A DNA stretch of 64,000 nucleotides from Desulfosediminicola flagellatus. Its GTDB lineage: Bacteria > Desulfobacterota > Desulfobulbia > Desulfobulbales > Desulfocapsaceae. The position numbers and the translations under genes are program-made. The stretch lies in assembly GCF_005116655.2 (NCBI RefSeq), contig NZ_CP050698.1, forward strand, positions 186,001-250,000, in the 5' to 3' direction. A model generated the notes under the pieces. The model was not told the DNA's origin. It searched no databases and worked only from the letters and a program-made list of their open reading frames with translations. Shown in pieces: positions 18,104 through 27,780 of this stretch. Position 1 is the stretch's first letter. Each line of letters begins with the position of its first letter.

Positions 18104-18147
18104 GCCCCTTCAGCCCCTTTTTCTCGCGAAAAAGGGGCTGAAGGGGC
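18104..18147. terminator. 19-bp perfect hairpin inside the IS3 remnant
   Basis: Perfect arms (GCCCCTTCAGCCCCTTTTT and its complement) surround CTCGCG. It sits between the IS end and the transposase stop, in the same relative place as the palindrome at 25397-25430 in the other IS3 remnant. A barrier to transcription across the element is a reasonable guess. Confidence 0.5.
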
Positions 18148-18155
18148 GCTCTGGT

Positions 18156-18490
18156 TCAAATTGCGATGATCGCCTCCTTTCTGTAAACCTCTTCTGGAGT
18201 CGCTCCTAAAAGGGTTTGATGATGCTGGTTATTATAAAGATTGATATAGGTTGCAATCCCTTTTTCTAGTTCGTTCGGGTTTTCACAGGACTGCAGGTAA
18301 ATATCTTCGTATTTTATACTCCGCAAGAATCTTTCGACGACGACATTAACAAGCCACTTTCCTTTACCATCCCTATGCTGATTCGATCCCCAACTGCCTT
18401 TAAAACAGAACTCCATTTTTCAGAGGTGAAATGACAACCCTGATCGGTATTCCCGAAATCTTCATTGTCCGCTGTAAACAATTGACGTAG
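18156..18490 (-). pseudogene. IS3 OrfB transposase, C-terminal part, frameshifted
   Basis: Two frames give NTDQGCHFTSEKWSSVLK and, after a shift, DGKGKWLVNVVVERFLRSIK, then YEDIYLQSCENPNELEKG and YNNQHHQTLLGATPEEVYRK. This is the DDE integrase core end of IS3 OrfB, including the catalytic Glu of the VVVERF segment. The N-terminal half is missing. Confidence 0.85.
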
Positions 18491-18667
18491 AGCCTGGGAG
18501 CATGATGACATACCAAGGTTATCATATAGCGATCCCCCAGTCATTTTCTATCGCTGAGCTTTAGGAGGAATATGATAGTTAATTAACCTGAAATTCCAAT
18601 AAAGATAAAACCTTGGTAGATGCTTAGTAATCCGCCCAATTCCCAGGCATGGATTTGAAATTCGACT

Positions 18668-18900
18668 TTATGAAGGGAATTACCTGGATGACAGTTGGAT
18701 TACAAAGACGAAAGCGAGATTGCCAAAGCGACATATACGCCGAGGAAACCGTCAGCTATTTCCTCCTGGAAAAAGGTAGGTATGCCTTAGGTGACGGCAG
18801 CAAGATAGAAGCGGGTTCTTCCAGCAGCTCTACGTCATTTGCACGGATTCTTTTAGAAGAAAAAACAATATTATGGCTCCAGTTGTTCTCAGCTGGGTAG
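18668..18900 (+). pseudogene. Remnant of a lectin-like repeat gene (copy B)
   Basis: This is the counterpart of the remnant at 12560-12792, with the same frameshift and the same AEETVSYFLLEKGRYALGDG segment. Up to 18715 it differs at many bases from the other copy; from 18716 on it is identical. It confirms that the flanking remnant was duplicated earlier than the last homogenisation of the main unit. Confidence 0.7.
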
Positions 18901-19322
18901 TAGCATAGGAAGACGATCCCGTTGCTGTGGCCGGTTGGTTGAATAGTATACGTGTCGAACCTTTTGGCATGCATCTTGCTTTGGTTACGTGAGTATTTGT
19001 TAATACGTCGACTGAGAATTCAGGAAGGAAAGGAGATTCTTCAACCAACAGTTTCACTTTCCCAACATACAAACACGTGCATAGAGATAACCAGCATAAC
19101 AAAAGGGTATTCGTCTTCTCCCTCTCCGAAACTTTTCCCATTGTTGCATGGTATTAAGTTTGGGCAGAACGAGTAGGCGGAGTTCAATTGTGATCAATTC
19201 GTAAATAATTCCAAAACGAGTAGGAGCAATCCTCCAAAAAACAACAACAAGGTACAGTGATTAACCGTTGGTTTTCGTTGTTTTTCACGAAGCCAACAAT
19301 TTTGAGTAAGGATTTTTCTCTT

Positions 19323-19428
19323 GGGAAATTTCCCGATAATGGCAAAGCGATTCCCGAAAGGGCGTGACGCAAAACCACCGGCCTACGTTTCTCGACAGAG
19401 AAATACGGTAGCGGGGTCACCGAAAGAG
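19323..19428 (+). promoter_or_regulatory. c-di-GMP-I (GEMM-I) riboswitch, copy 2
   Basis: Base-for-base copy of the riboswitch at 13215-13320, with GGCAAAG, GAAA tetraloop, GACGCAAA, CCGGCCTA and GGTAGCGGGGTCACCG. The AGAGG ribosome-binding site and ATG 19436 follow at the same spacing. Confidence 0.88.
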
Positions 19429-19435
19429 GTAACCC

Positions 19436-22180
19436 ATGGCAGTATTCAAGACGACCCAACCCGTTATTATTTCCATTTTGCTGTTCTTTTCATCAAGCAT
19501 TGCGGCACATGCTGCTAGCGCAACTTTCCGCTGGACACCAAACAATGAACTCGTTTCCGGTTATAAAATTCATTACGGCACAAGCAGTCGAAATTACACT
19601 TCAGTATTTAACGTCAATCCTCCGGCAGTAGTCAATGGTATGATCGAGGCAACGGTGCCAGGACTACTGGAGGGCAAAACATACTATTTTGCGGCAACAG
19701 CATACTCGGCAATCGAAGAGAGCGGCTATTCCACGGAAATCGTGCACACCGTGCCTGGCACGGCTACTCCCCAGCCCCCCGTCGCCGGTAATGTTTCACT
19801 GCAGGGGAAAGAGGATACACCTCTATCCGGGCAGCTGAACGCCAACGACCCGGATGGTGACGCTCTGGTATTCGCGGTTGTTGCGCAACCGGGCCATGGA
19901 ACGGTAACGGTAAAAGGTGATACCGGTTCATTTACCTATATCCCTGCGCTCAATTACTTTGGTTCCGACACATTTTCCTATAAAGTCAGCAATAGCGTCG
20001 GTGCATCAAATCTTGCAACCGTAACCATCAATGTGAGCCAGGTGAACGATGCCCCGTTAGCAAGCAGCACAAGCATCTCCCTTAATGAAAACGCTTCGTA
20101 CTCCGGGCAGCTCACGGCAAAAGATGTTGAAGGCAGCAGCCTCACATACGTTTTGGTCGCTCAGGCTGGAAACGGTACAGTTAATCTTAGCACCAGCGGC
20201 TTTTTTAACTACATACCACAACAGAATTACTCCGGTTCCGACTCATTTACCTTCAAGGTCAGTGACGGCAGCAGTACTTCAAATACAGCCCAGGTGAACA
20301 TAGCCGTACAGCATGTTAATAAGGCCCCTATCACCGAGAGCAGCAGCTTTACCGTTGACCAGGGTGTTCCATACAGCGGGCAACTTGTTGCAACTGATGA
20401 GGATGGAGATAAAGTAAGTTTTGCCACAGTTACAGCTCCTGAAAAAGGTACTCTTCTCCTTGCTGGCAATGGTTCCTTTACATATACCCCGTACAACAAT
20501 ACTTCAGGGCCAGACCATTTTACATTTCTGGCAACAGACGGAAATATTGCATCCAACCAGGGAACTGTAAATATCCTCATCAATGAGGCGGCCAATAATG
20601 ATCTTGCCTTCGAATTAGGTGAACTACTGGTTACATCAGATTGGCAACATGTCGATTTCGATGCTAAATATATGTCGCCATCGGTGATCGCCAAATCAAC
20701 AACTACGAACGATCCTGAGTCAGGTGTAGTGTCTATCCGCAACCTAACCAGTACAGGATTCGACATCCGGATCCGCGAGTGGGACTACTTAGATGGTCTC
20801 CATCCAGCGGAGATGGTCTCCTATATCGTAATGGAACGAGGTCACCATCAGCTGGCTGATAATGTTTATGCTGTCGCCGAATGTACCGCTTTATCAGGTC
20901 TTAACACCTTCAAGACGATAAAATTTGCCAATTCTTTATCAAGCCAACCGGTAGTTTTGTCATCGATTGTGAGCGAAAACGATACCAACACAGCAACCCT
21001 CAGGATGAAAGGAATAACTCCCCAGGGCTTTTCTGTCACCATGCAGGAGCAGGAGAAAAACGATGGGAAGCATGCTACAGAAACAGTGTGTTACATTGCT
21101 ATGGAAAAGTGGTCCGGCGAGGTAGATGGTCTGATGATTGAGGCAGGAACAACCGAAAAAATCCTCACCGATAAGGCCTCGACAATTTCTTTCGAACAGC
21201 AATTTTCCGCCATGCCCTTCGTTTTGGCTGATATGCAGAGTGCCAATGGTATGGATACTGCGATTGTCAGCATGAGTGATATTTCCGTCACCGACACCAG
21301 GATGACAATTGTTGAAGAACAATCAGCAAATAATGAGGTGTATCATATTGCTGAAATTGGAGGATACTTTGCTATCGCTCCCGTCAAACCGGAAGAAGAT
21401 TCTCCTGTTGAAATGGGTGAAACATCAGTGGGGAGTGCTCCTGTGTGGGTAAGTTTCACAAAACACTACAAACAGCCTGTCATTATTGCCAATACTGTCA
21501 CAAAAAATGACACATCCCCGAATGTTGTCCGTATCAGCAATATTACTGAAGACGGTTTCAATATTCAGTTACAGGAATATGATTATCAGGATAACATCCA
21601 CGGCGTGGAGATAGTGAATTACATTGTTATGGAAGAGGGAAGTTATATCTTAGACGATGGGTCTCAGATTGAAGCCGGGCTGTTTAACGCAAGCGCTTCA
21701 TCATCCTCAACCTCTCTGATTAGTGCATTTTCCGTCAAACCAGTCATTCTAACAAGCATCAATAGTAAAAATGGTAGTGATGCTGTTATTGGGCGTGTTC
21801 AGAACATCACTTCAAGTGGTTTTGATTACAAACTACAGGAACAGGAAGTGAACAGCCAAGATCATGGTATGGAAACTGTCGCCTACCTGGCGTGGACTCC
21901 TGGTTCAGGCGTAACGAACGGGATCCGCTTTCAGGCGGGAACTACAAGTGACAGCGTTACCCATGCGAACTATAGCATCAACTTTGATCAACAGTTCGAT
22001 GATCTGCCATTCCATTTCGCAGCAATGCAGACAACTGATGGATATGACACTTCAGCCCTGAAAATTGCCCAGGCAGGAATCGATAGCATGGCGATTATGG
22101 TTGAAGAGGAAACTTCAAAAGATTCAGAAATATATCACACTGCAGAAGTTGGTGGCTTTCTTATCATTAAGCCGGAGTAA
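19436..22180 (+). CDS. Secreted Fn3/cadherin-like/lectin-like repeat protein, copy 2
   Basis: The 914-residue product is identical to that encoded at 13328-16072: signal peptide, Fn3 domain, three cadherin-like repeats and six lectin-like modules in two triads. Having two identical copies, each with its own riboswitch, would double the dose of a c-di-GMP-controlled matrix protein. The lack of any difference means the copies are young or kept alike by gene conversion, or that the assembly repeated the unit. Confidence 0.83.
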   Translation: MAVFKTTQPVIISILLFFSSSIAAHAASATFRWTPNNELVSGYKIHYGTSSRNYTSVFNVNPPAVVNGMIEATVPGLLEGKTYYFAATAYSAIEESGYSTEIVHTVPGTATPQPPVAGNVSLQGKEDTPLSGQLNANDPDGDALVFAVVAQPGHGTVTVKGDTGSFTYIPALNYFGSDTFSYKVSNSVGASNLATVTINVSQVNDAPLASSTSISLNENASYSGQLTAKDVEGSSLTYVLVAQAGNGTVNLSTSGFFNYIPQQNYSGSDSFTFKVSDGSSTSNTAQVNIAVQHVNKAPITESSSFTVDQGVPYSGQLVATDEDGDKVSFATVTAPEKGTLLLAGNGSFTYTPYNNTSGPDHFTFLATDGNIASNQGTVNILINEAANNDLAFELGELLVTSDWQHVDFDAKYMSPSVIAKSTTTNDPESGVVSIRNLTSTGFDIRIREWDYLDGLHPAEMVSYIVMERGHHQLADNVYAVAECTALSGLNTFKTIKFANSLSSQPVVLSSIVSENDTNTATLRMKGITPQGFSVTMQEQEKNDGKHATETVCYIAMEKWSGEVDGLMIEAGTTEKILTDKASTISFEQQFSAMPFVLADMQSANGMDTAIVSMSDISVTDTRMTIVEEQSANNEVYHIAEIGGYFAIAPVKPEEDSPVEMGETSVGSAPVWVSFTKHYKQPVIIANTVTKNDTSPNVVRISNITEDGFNIQLQEYDYQDNIHGVEIVNYIVMEEGSYILDDGSQIEAGLFNASASSSSTSLISAFSVKPVILTSINSKNGSDAVIGRVQNITSSGFDYKLQEQEVNSQDHGMETVAYLAWTPGSGVTNGIRFQAGTTSDSVTHANYSINFDQQFDDLPFHFAAMQTTDGYDTSALKIAQAGIDSMAIMVEEETSKDSEIYHTAEVGGFLIIKPE

Positions 22181-22235
22181 GCTCTATCTAAATGAAATGG
22201 TCGAGTAGATAAAGGTAATTTTTGGCTCTTCATGA

Positions 22236-22276
22236 GTGAATAGTATGACTCTTATACTTATAGTCATACTATTCAC
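22236..22276 (+). terminator. Long hairpin after the repeat protein (copy 2)
   Basis: Identical to the 15-bp inverted repeat at 16128-16168; no T run follows. Confidence 0.5.
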
Positions 22277-22317
22277 GAACTGGAAAGTTGAGTTAAGAAA
22301 TACAATACGACAACAAT

Positions 22318-22410
22318 ATGAAACCTCAAACAAGTAAAGGTATTTCGGTAGTTGGTGAAGCCTGCATTACTGGTTCGCATTTATGTGAACGTTTATTGAA
22401 GGAATTGTAG
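22318..22410 (+). pseudogene. Scrap of an NAD-dependent epimerase/dehydratase (copy 2)
   Basis: Identical to the 30-residue fragment at 16210-16302 (ITGSHLCERLLK). Confidence 0.5.
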
Positions 22411-22600
22411 CGAAATACTGAATTTCACAGGTGATAGATAGTATCCAGTTGTTGCAGCCGGCTACAATAGTGCGGTTTTAGAAAGTGATTATTCAACTTT
22501 TGCAGAATTGTTAGTCACTGAGCTTTGCGATGAGATACACCCGATTACAAGAAGTATTGCTTCGAATTAGATCCTTTGGGATCTGCAAAGGAGAACAAAA

Positions 22601-24097
22601 ATGTCTTTAAAAAGTATTAAACAGATGAAAAAAACAAAATATATAATTGGTGCATATCTAACTATTTTTTGCCTTGCACCATATTCCATAGCCCATGCTA
22701 AAATAAACGCCCCGATAAACTTCCAGCTAGGGGACGACGTCTCCATCCCACTCACCTGTAAACGCACTTATTATGTTTCCAACAGTGGCAATGATACTGC
22801 TAATGGTTTAACCACTGCAGCTGCGTGGGCAACTGTAGGCAAAGTAAACAAGACTTCTTTTTCGCCTGGGGACTGTGTATTGTTCAATCGTGGTGGCACT
22901 TGGAGACAGCAGTTATTAATACCGAGCAGCGGATCAGCTAGTGGTGGAAGTATCACGTTTGGGGCATATGGAACAGGAAATAAACCAGTTTTTGATGGTA
23001 CTGGGGTTAATCTCGCTAAGTATCATGGTTTAATTAGAGGGACAAATAAAAACTACATCATTATAGACAATATCAGAGTACAAAATTCTGGGATTGGTAA
23101 GGCAGCAGAAAATTCAGGTATAGGTTTCTATGGTGGCACAAATATAATAGTTCAACATTCCGAAGTAAACAAAACTGAGTCATCCGGAATCAGAATGAAT
23201 ACCAGCTCTAATGTTGGTGTATTTTACAATGATGTTTCAATGACCAATTGTAGTAGCGCCAGCGAACAAATCTCTCTGTCTGCTGTAAACGGGTTTGAGG
23301 TCGCGTATAATGATTCATATACTAACTGCAATCCGTCTTATCATCCTCCAGGCGGTGCTGGCATAGATTCTAAGCAAGGTTCCAAAAATGGTGCAATTCA
23401 CCATAATAACGTAAGGGATATAGCTGGTGGTTCCAACGGTATATACGTCGATGCTTACAACCAAGACACATATAATATTCAAGTGTATAACAACCATGTT
23501 CAAGATATAGGTGCGGGTGGAATATCTATAGGTGCAGAAGCCGGAGGTGCTTTACATAATGTTACGGTGCATCATAACATTGTTGAGAAGGCTGGAAGAG
23601 GAGGAATAGTATTTCATAATGCGGGGACGACTGGTAAGAATGTTTATGATATATTCGTCTATAATAACACGTTGTATCTTAATGGGACAAGCGGCACCAA
23701 GTACTTTGGGGGAGTAAGAATATTTGATACCCTACTGACAGGCGTAACATTCAAAAACAATATTCTCTCTCATGGTTATAATTTTCAAATCGGTGTAGAT
23801 TATATTAGTCCTTCAGTAGTAACTTTGGACAACAATGTAATTTACGGAGTAAATGTTGATTCCGGTGGATTTTCTCATTTGAACGGTAAAAATACGATTT
23901 TTAGTGATCCGTTATACACTGCTCCCGGAAGTAACGACTTTCATTTACGGGCTGGTTCACCGGCAAAAGATGCCTGTGATAATTCCGTGTGGCAGGGGAT
24001 TCCAAATATAAAGGACTATGACGGTGTGCCTATAACAGACGGGAGCGGAAAAATTGTTGCCCCTGGCGGAATAGTCAACTGTGGCGCTTATGAATAG
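22601..24097 (+). CDS. Secreted right-handed parallel beta-helix protein, copy 2
   Basis: The 498-residue product is identical to the one encoded at 16493-17989, with the same signal peptide, NN-rich beta-helix coils and GAYE ending. It is the last gene of the second copy of the repeat; 40 bases past its stop lies the IS-end scar. Confidence 0.8.
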   Translation: MSLKSIKQMKKTKYIIGAYLTIFCLAPYSIAHAKINAPINFQLGDDVSIPLTCKRTYYVSNSGNDTANGLTTAAAWATVGKVNKTSFSPGDCVLFNRGGTWRQQLLIPSSGSASGGSITFGAYGTGNKPVFDGTGVNLAKYHGLIRGTNKNYIIIDNIRVQNSGIGKAAENSGIGFYGGTNIIVQHSEVNKTESSGIRMNTSSNVGVFYNDVSMTNCSSASEQISLSAVNGFEVAYNDSYTNCNPSYHPPGGAGIDSKQGSKNGAIHHNNVRDIAGGSNGIYVDAYNQDTYNIQVYNNHVQDIGAGGISIGAEAGGALHNVTVHHNIVEKAGRGGIVFHNAGTTGKNVYDIFVYNNTLYLNGTSGTKYFGGVRIFDTLLTGVTFKNNILSHGYNFQIGVDYISPSVVTLDNNVIYGVNVDSGGFSHLNGKNTIFSDPLYTAPGSNDFHLRAGSPAKDACDNSVWQGIPNIKDYDGVPITDGSGKIVAPGGIVNCGAYE

Positions 24098-24238
24098 CAG
24101 TGGGAACTCTGGTTTTTACTGTCCGATTTTTTGTTTCTGAGAAGTGGTCCCGTGCAAGCTGATTCAGTCTTCCATCTCTTCCATAGTGCTATATAGGGAA
24201 AAGATCATAAAAAAAAAGCATACTTGGCATGGAAATCT

Positions 24239-24273
24239 AATGCTGGCACCTTGTTAACCAAGGTGCCAGCATT
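24239..24273. terminator. 15-bp perfect hairpin between convergent genes
   Basis: AATGCTGGCACCTTG and its exact complement flank a TTAAC loop. It lies between the + strand beta-helix gene and the - strand methyltransferase gene, so it could serve as a shared terminator. Confidence 0.55.
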
Positions 24274-24357
24274 AGAAAGAGCTTGGAGAAAAAGCTCCCC
24301 GGAGTGCAGAAAAAATGACTAGAGGTCATGGCAAAAACGGCGTAAACATCATTAAAA

Positions 24358-25140
24358 TCAACCATGAGACTCTGCAACATTGCGATTTGGCCGCTTTTCC
24401 TGACCCGGGAGGTCGCCTCCATCTTTCTGGACGATATAGGTGAGATTGTTATACCGCCAAGGGAGGTTTCCGAGCGAAATCAAAGATGCCGTTGCGACGA
24501 AAAGGCGCATGAGTCTTGACGCCAGGCCCGGCCACTCCAGGTAATACCCTTGGCCATACTCCTCCATGAGGAGGCAGTCATTGTCTTGGCAGAACTCATG
24601 CATCCCTCGCCGCGACACGACGGGCTCATGATAGGTCGGATAGGGACCGAACCCCGGCCTTCCTGCCTGGCGAAACCCCTTAACATGCCGGGCAAACATG
24701 ACGTGAACGAAGAATGGCATAGTTCGGGTGAAATACCCGTAAACGGAATCGCGGTCCGGTATCCGCACGATAAGGATTCCAGATGGCTTCAACCACTTAT
24801 GGAAATTGTCAAGTACCTTTCGGGCGTCCACCACATGCTCTAGAACGAACGAGTTATAAATGACATCGAATGTCCCCTCTTCAAACTCCACCGTACGCAG
24901 ATCGCCGACAATGACCTCATCGAGATCCCCGATTTGCGTCTTTCTGATCTCCAATGCCTTTTCGTTGGTATCTACCCCGACAAGGCTGTACTCGATTCCC
25001 GCAAGCTCAAGCGGCCAATTTCGGCCACACCCCGCCTCCAGGATACGTAACGGCGCGGCGTTCGCCGCCCGCATCCTGATATGGGTCTCCAGTAACTCGC
25101 GCTCCTGAACCCGGCTTTCGAATAGTTTCACTTGCTTCAT
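24358..25140 (-). CDS. Class I SAM-dependent methyltransferase
   Basis: The 260-residue protein has motif I LRILEAGCGRNWPLEL, the acidic end of strand 2 (SLVGVDTNEKAL), VIVGDLRTVEF, the Methyltransf_11-type motif FDVIYNSFVLEHV and the post-motif LKPSGILIVRIPD. The substrate is unknown; such genes in polysaccharide loci often methylate sugars. I chose the Met at 25140 because GGAGGT lies five bases before it. The frame stays open back to 25263, but that part (YARQVVGRYVEHYNEL) looks like the tail of an IS3 OrfB rather than methyltransferase. The gene seems more GC-rich than its neighbours, hinting at a separate origin. Confidence 0.8.
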   Translation of the reverse strand: MKQVKLFESRVQERELLETHIRMRAANAAPLRILEAGCGRNWPLELAGIEYSLVGVDTNEKALEIRKTQIGDLDEVIVGDLRTVEFEEGTFDVIYNSFVLEHVVDARKVLDNFHKWLKPSGILIVRIPDRDSVYGYFTRTMPFFVHVMFARHVKGFRQAGRPGFGPYPTYHEPVVSRRGMHEFCQDNDCLLMEEYGQGYYLEWPGLASRLMRLFVATASLISLGNLPWRYNNLTYIVQKDGGDLPGQEKRPNRNVAESHG

Positions 25141-25263
25141 CCGATACCTCCGTTGGTATATTGACCGTGCTTTCTTTCCACTCTGTCCGATAGGGCAGAG
25201 TTCGTTGTAATGTTCAACGTATCTCCCCACCACCTGCCGGGCGTATTCAAGTGGCGATTCCAT
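25141..25263 (-). pseudogene. IS3 OrfB C-terminal scrap fused in frame to the methyltransferase
   Basis: The 41 codons upstream of the methyltransferase start read YARQVVGRYVEHYNEL and IGQSGKKARSIYQRR. This matches the end of IS3 OrfB proteins (typically VxxYVxHYNxxRLHSAIGY...). It has no ribosome-binding site of its own. Confidence 0.5.
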
Positions 25264-25372
25264 TAATTAGCTGTTTCAGTTTCATGTCTTCTTAGTCACT
25301 GCTGTCTCATAAATATTTGAATAAATACTAATAAATTAAGGCTCAGAGAGCTACTTGTGTTAAAATGTTCCA

Positions 25373-25940
25373 AAAGAAGTGGTCCCGTCTTTAGGGCCAC
25401 CGCCTTCTCCCAGCTGGGAGAAGGCGGTGGAGGTTTTTACGCGGCTTTTTTTAGCTCTTTGTAGTACACCTCATCGGGTGTCTGATCGCCAAAACGTTCG
25501 TGCGGTCTTCTGGTATTATACCGTTTTCTATAAGCTCGGATCCCTTCCCCGAGTTCCCGAGGGTTTTCATACGATTTCAGATAAATAACCTCGTATTTTA
25601 TCGACATCCCAAAGCGCTAGATGATCACGTTATCGATCCATCGCCCTTTGCCATCCATACTGATGGCTATTCCATTCTCTTTGAGCAGGGTTGTCCATCT
25701 CGCTGAGGTAAATTGACAAGCTTGATCTGTATTAAAAAATCTGGTTTTGTGTTTCTCAGTAATGCTCGTTTCAGGCAGCGTATACAGAGTTTTGTGTCGA
25801 GTGTGGTTGAAATTTCCTAATCTACTATTCTTCTAGAATACCAATAAATTATGGCGAACAGATACATAAACCCACGTTTCATTGGGATGTAGGTGATATC
25901 CGCTGCTCATAGCAGGCTAGGAGCAGTTCACTTATTCCCT
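25373..25940 (-). mobile_element. IS3-family element remnant
   Basis: It begins with the IS end AAGTGGTCCCG, then a 34-bp perfect palindrome (25397-25430, CCACCGCCTTCTCCCAG and its complement), then OrfB on the - strand. The far end is not recognisable. It is a relative of the remnant at 18031. Confidence 0.75.
25437..25915 (-). pseudogene. IS3 OrfB transposase with internal stops
   Basis: Reading the - strand gives ADITYIPMKRGFMYLFAII, YWYSRRIVD, a stop, STTLDTKLCIRCLKRAL, NTDQACQFTSARWTTLL, KENGIAISMDGKGRWIDN and VII, then an amber stop where Glu of the catalytic VE-R-F segment should be, then SIKYEVIYLKSYENPREL and RPHERFGDQTPDEVYYKEL. The order matches the OrfB integrase core. It is inactive through at least two stops. 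Confidence 0.85.
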
Positions 25941-26156
25941 ACTGACAGCCATAATGTCTAAGTTACTGTATTTTTGTTGACGATCAAATTGCCAAATATG
26001 CTTATGAATGGTCAGGCAGGCAATTTGGAGCACGGAAAACCAGTAGCTTACTTAAATGGAATAGAGTTGAAGTGCTTTTCACTGTTGTCACCTAATAAGT
26101 AGTGCGTATAATGTATTTAATTTGCAAGATAATATGGCAAAAGTGGATTTGCCAGG
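25941..26156. other. Gene-free spacer downstream of the flippase gene
   Basis: About 200 AT-rich bases between the IS3 remnant and the end of wzx. I see no terminator or coding frame in it. Confidence 0.4.
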
Positions 26157-27659
26157 CTACAACGCAATCTTAGTTTTCATCTTTCGAATAATTGTTTTTG
26201 ATAATTCATTATCAGCAGGATTTAATCCAAAAAAATACAATAATAGAAGATACAGAATGGAGAAAAAACATGAAGCAATAATTGCCCCTGTAATCGTTGA
26301 ATCACCTATCCAATTTCTAAGATACCATGTGGTAAGAACAGACACGAATGCAAGGAGCATTGGCGGCACAACCCATCTGTCAAACGGGAAAAAATGATAG
26401 AGTTTACAAACGATGGTCAGTCTGACAATATTTACAGTTAATATTGCAATAACAGTAGCAATCGCAGCACCAATAATACCATATTCTGGTATTAATATAT
26501 AGTTAAGACAGGCATTAATAAAAAGCCCTAGCAATGACACAGGCAGCTCTGCCTGATAATTCTTTGTCATGGATAATGCAAAACCTACTGAAGAAAACAG
26601 GGCAACTATTAATTGTCCTCCGGCTAGTAGAATGATAGTTGCAGTCGGCAGAGTAAATGCTTTGCCGAAAATCAGGAGTAAGTCTTTACCCCAAACAGCA
26701 AAAACCAAAAAAAGAGGAAAGGAACTTATCACCATCCAACGGGAGTGCTGCTGCATTGCATTGGCCATGCCTCCATAGTCATTGTCTGCAGCCAGTGCGG
26801 CAATAGTAGTTCCTAGCAAGCTATTGAAAGCGCCATTAAAAAGAATAATTACTGGAACTGCTATTTTGATGATTGCATAATTTCCGACCTCTTCAGAACC
26901 GTTAAAGTATCCGATCATAAAACCATCCATTTTGTCCATCAACAGGTTTACTGAACCAGTTATTGCTATGACAAATGAATAACTCCAGAAATTACGGATA
27001 TTAATCTTAGGAAGATGTTTTGGTGAAAAAAGGTTGTTCAGCAACCAATTTCTCGAATCATACAGTAAATAGCCGACTGCCAATAAGTACGAGAGCAATG
27101 TTCCCCAGATAACTACTCTCAGGTCCATAGAAAATATAAACAGGCATACAATCAACAACAACCTGGTAGAGGGCTGGCCAATATTTATTACAATCGAGCT
27201 TTTCTGAACTTTAAAATAGGCTCTATAGCAAGCATTAAGGAGGTCAAGAAAAGTTAAAAGAGGGACCAGCAGAACCATGACCCTGAATGTTGAAGAAAAA
27301 CGTTCATCTGGAAAAACATTGGTAGCAAGATAATTTCCTCCCCAAACCCATGCGAATAACATCAGGAGCAAGGATATGGTACCCGAGATATAAAATGCAT
27401 GAACGATATAGCTTGATTGTAGGAGAGAGTTTCCTTTGCTCTCACGAATCTTTCTGATAATCCCAATCGGAAAGCCAGATCTGCAGAACATTGAACCAGT
27501 CAAGCACAGGTCTCGACACAGAACAAAAAGACCATAACCTGCCGGACCAATGGCTGGTGCGATAACCACTCCCGACAGAAAAGCCAGTGCTCGGCCAACG
27601 ATACTGCTGACACTTACAATTGCACCGGCTTTAAGCACATCTTTTGCGTTTGGCTGCAT
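26157..27659 (-). CDS. Polysaccharide flippase (Wzx family), intact copy
   Basis: The 500-residue membrane protein has 12-14 hydrophobic segments and the N-terminal family motif of MOP/Wzx exporters (VSSIVGRALAFLSGVVIAPA, IGPAGYGLFVLCRDLC). The C-terminal half repeats the pattern (GGQLIVALFSSVGFALSMTK, YILIPEYGIIGAAIATVIA). It would flip undecaprenyl-diphosphate-linked repeat units to the periplasm. A second, broken copy at 31417-32141 is closely related. In that copy an upstream ATG overlaps the polymerase stop; here that codon is ATA, so the Met at 27659 is taken. It is the last gene of the - strand duplicated cassette. Confidence 0.9.
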   Translation of the reverse strand: MQPNAKDVLKAGAIVSVSSIVGRALAFLSGVVIAPAIGPAGYGLFVLCRDLCLTGSMFCRSGFPIGIIRKIRESKGNSLLQSSYIVHAFYISGTISLLLMLFAWVWGGNYLATNVFPDERFSSTFRVMVLLVPLLTFLDLLNACYRAYFKVQKSSIVINIGQPSTRLLLIVCLFIFSMDLRVVIWGTLLSYLLAVGYLLYDSRNWLLNNLFSPKHLPKINIRNFWSYSFVIAITGSVNLLMDKMDGFMIGYFNGSEEVGNYAIIKIAVPVIILFNGAFNSLLGTTIAALAADNDYGGMANAMQQHSRWMVISSFPLFLVFAVWGKDLLLIFGKAFTLPTATIILLAGGQLIVALFSSVGFALSMTKNYQAELPVSLLGLFINACLNYILIPEYGIIGAAIATVIAILTVNIVRLTIVCKLYHFFPFDRWVVPPMLLAFVSVLTTWYLRNWIGDSTITGAIIASCFFSILYLLLLYFFGLNPADNELSKTIIRKMKTKIAL

Positions 27660-27672
27660 AGAACTAACCGTG

Positions 27673-27780
27673 TCACTCGTTATGGTTATTTAACCTAAAG
27701 GTGTTTTTTGTAGGTAACATTAACAATGTGTACATAATTGCGAATATCATCAGATTTTTGTTGTCTGTAACGGTAAAGTC
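27673..27780 (-). pseudogene. 3' scrap of a Wzy polymerase gene
   Basis: The last 35 codons read FTVTDNKNLMIFAIMYTLL and end RLNNHNE. They match the end of the intact polymerase at 32131 (TVTDNKNLMIFVIMYALLSY ... LNTHDE). Everything upstream has been replaced by a PKD fragment, with the junction near 27780. Confidence 0.85.

Larger units (their letters stand above)
18031..18500 (-). mobile_element. IS3-family element remnant (3' end)
   Basis: The segment starts at the terminal sequence GAAGTGGTCCC and contains the C-terminal half of an IS3 OrfB on the - strand. Its other end is lost where the flank homologous to 12392 begins (about 18502). It separates the two copies of the 5.4-kb repeat. 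Confidence 0.75.
18716..24151 (+). repeat. 5.4-kb direct repeat, copy 2
   Basis: This is the second copy of 12608-18043, offset 6108. It ends inside GAAGTGGTCCC like copy 1, but the sequence after it (GTGCAAGCTG...) is not IS3, so only a scar of an IS end remains here. Confidence 0.95.
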
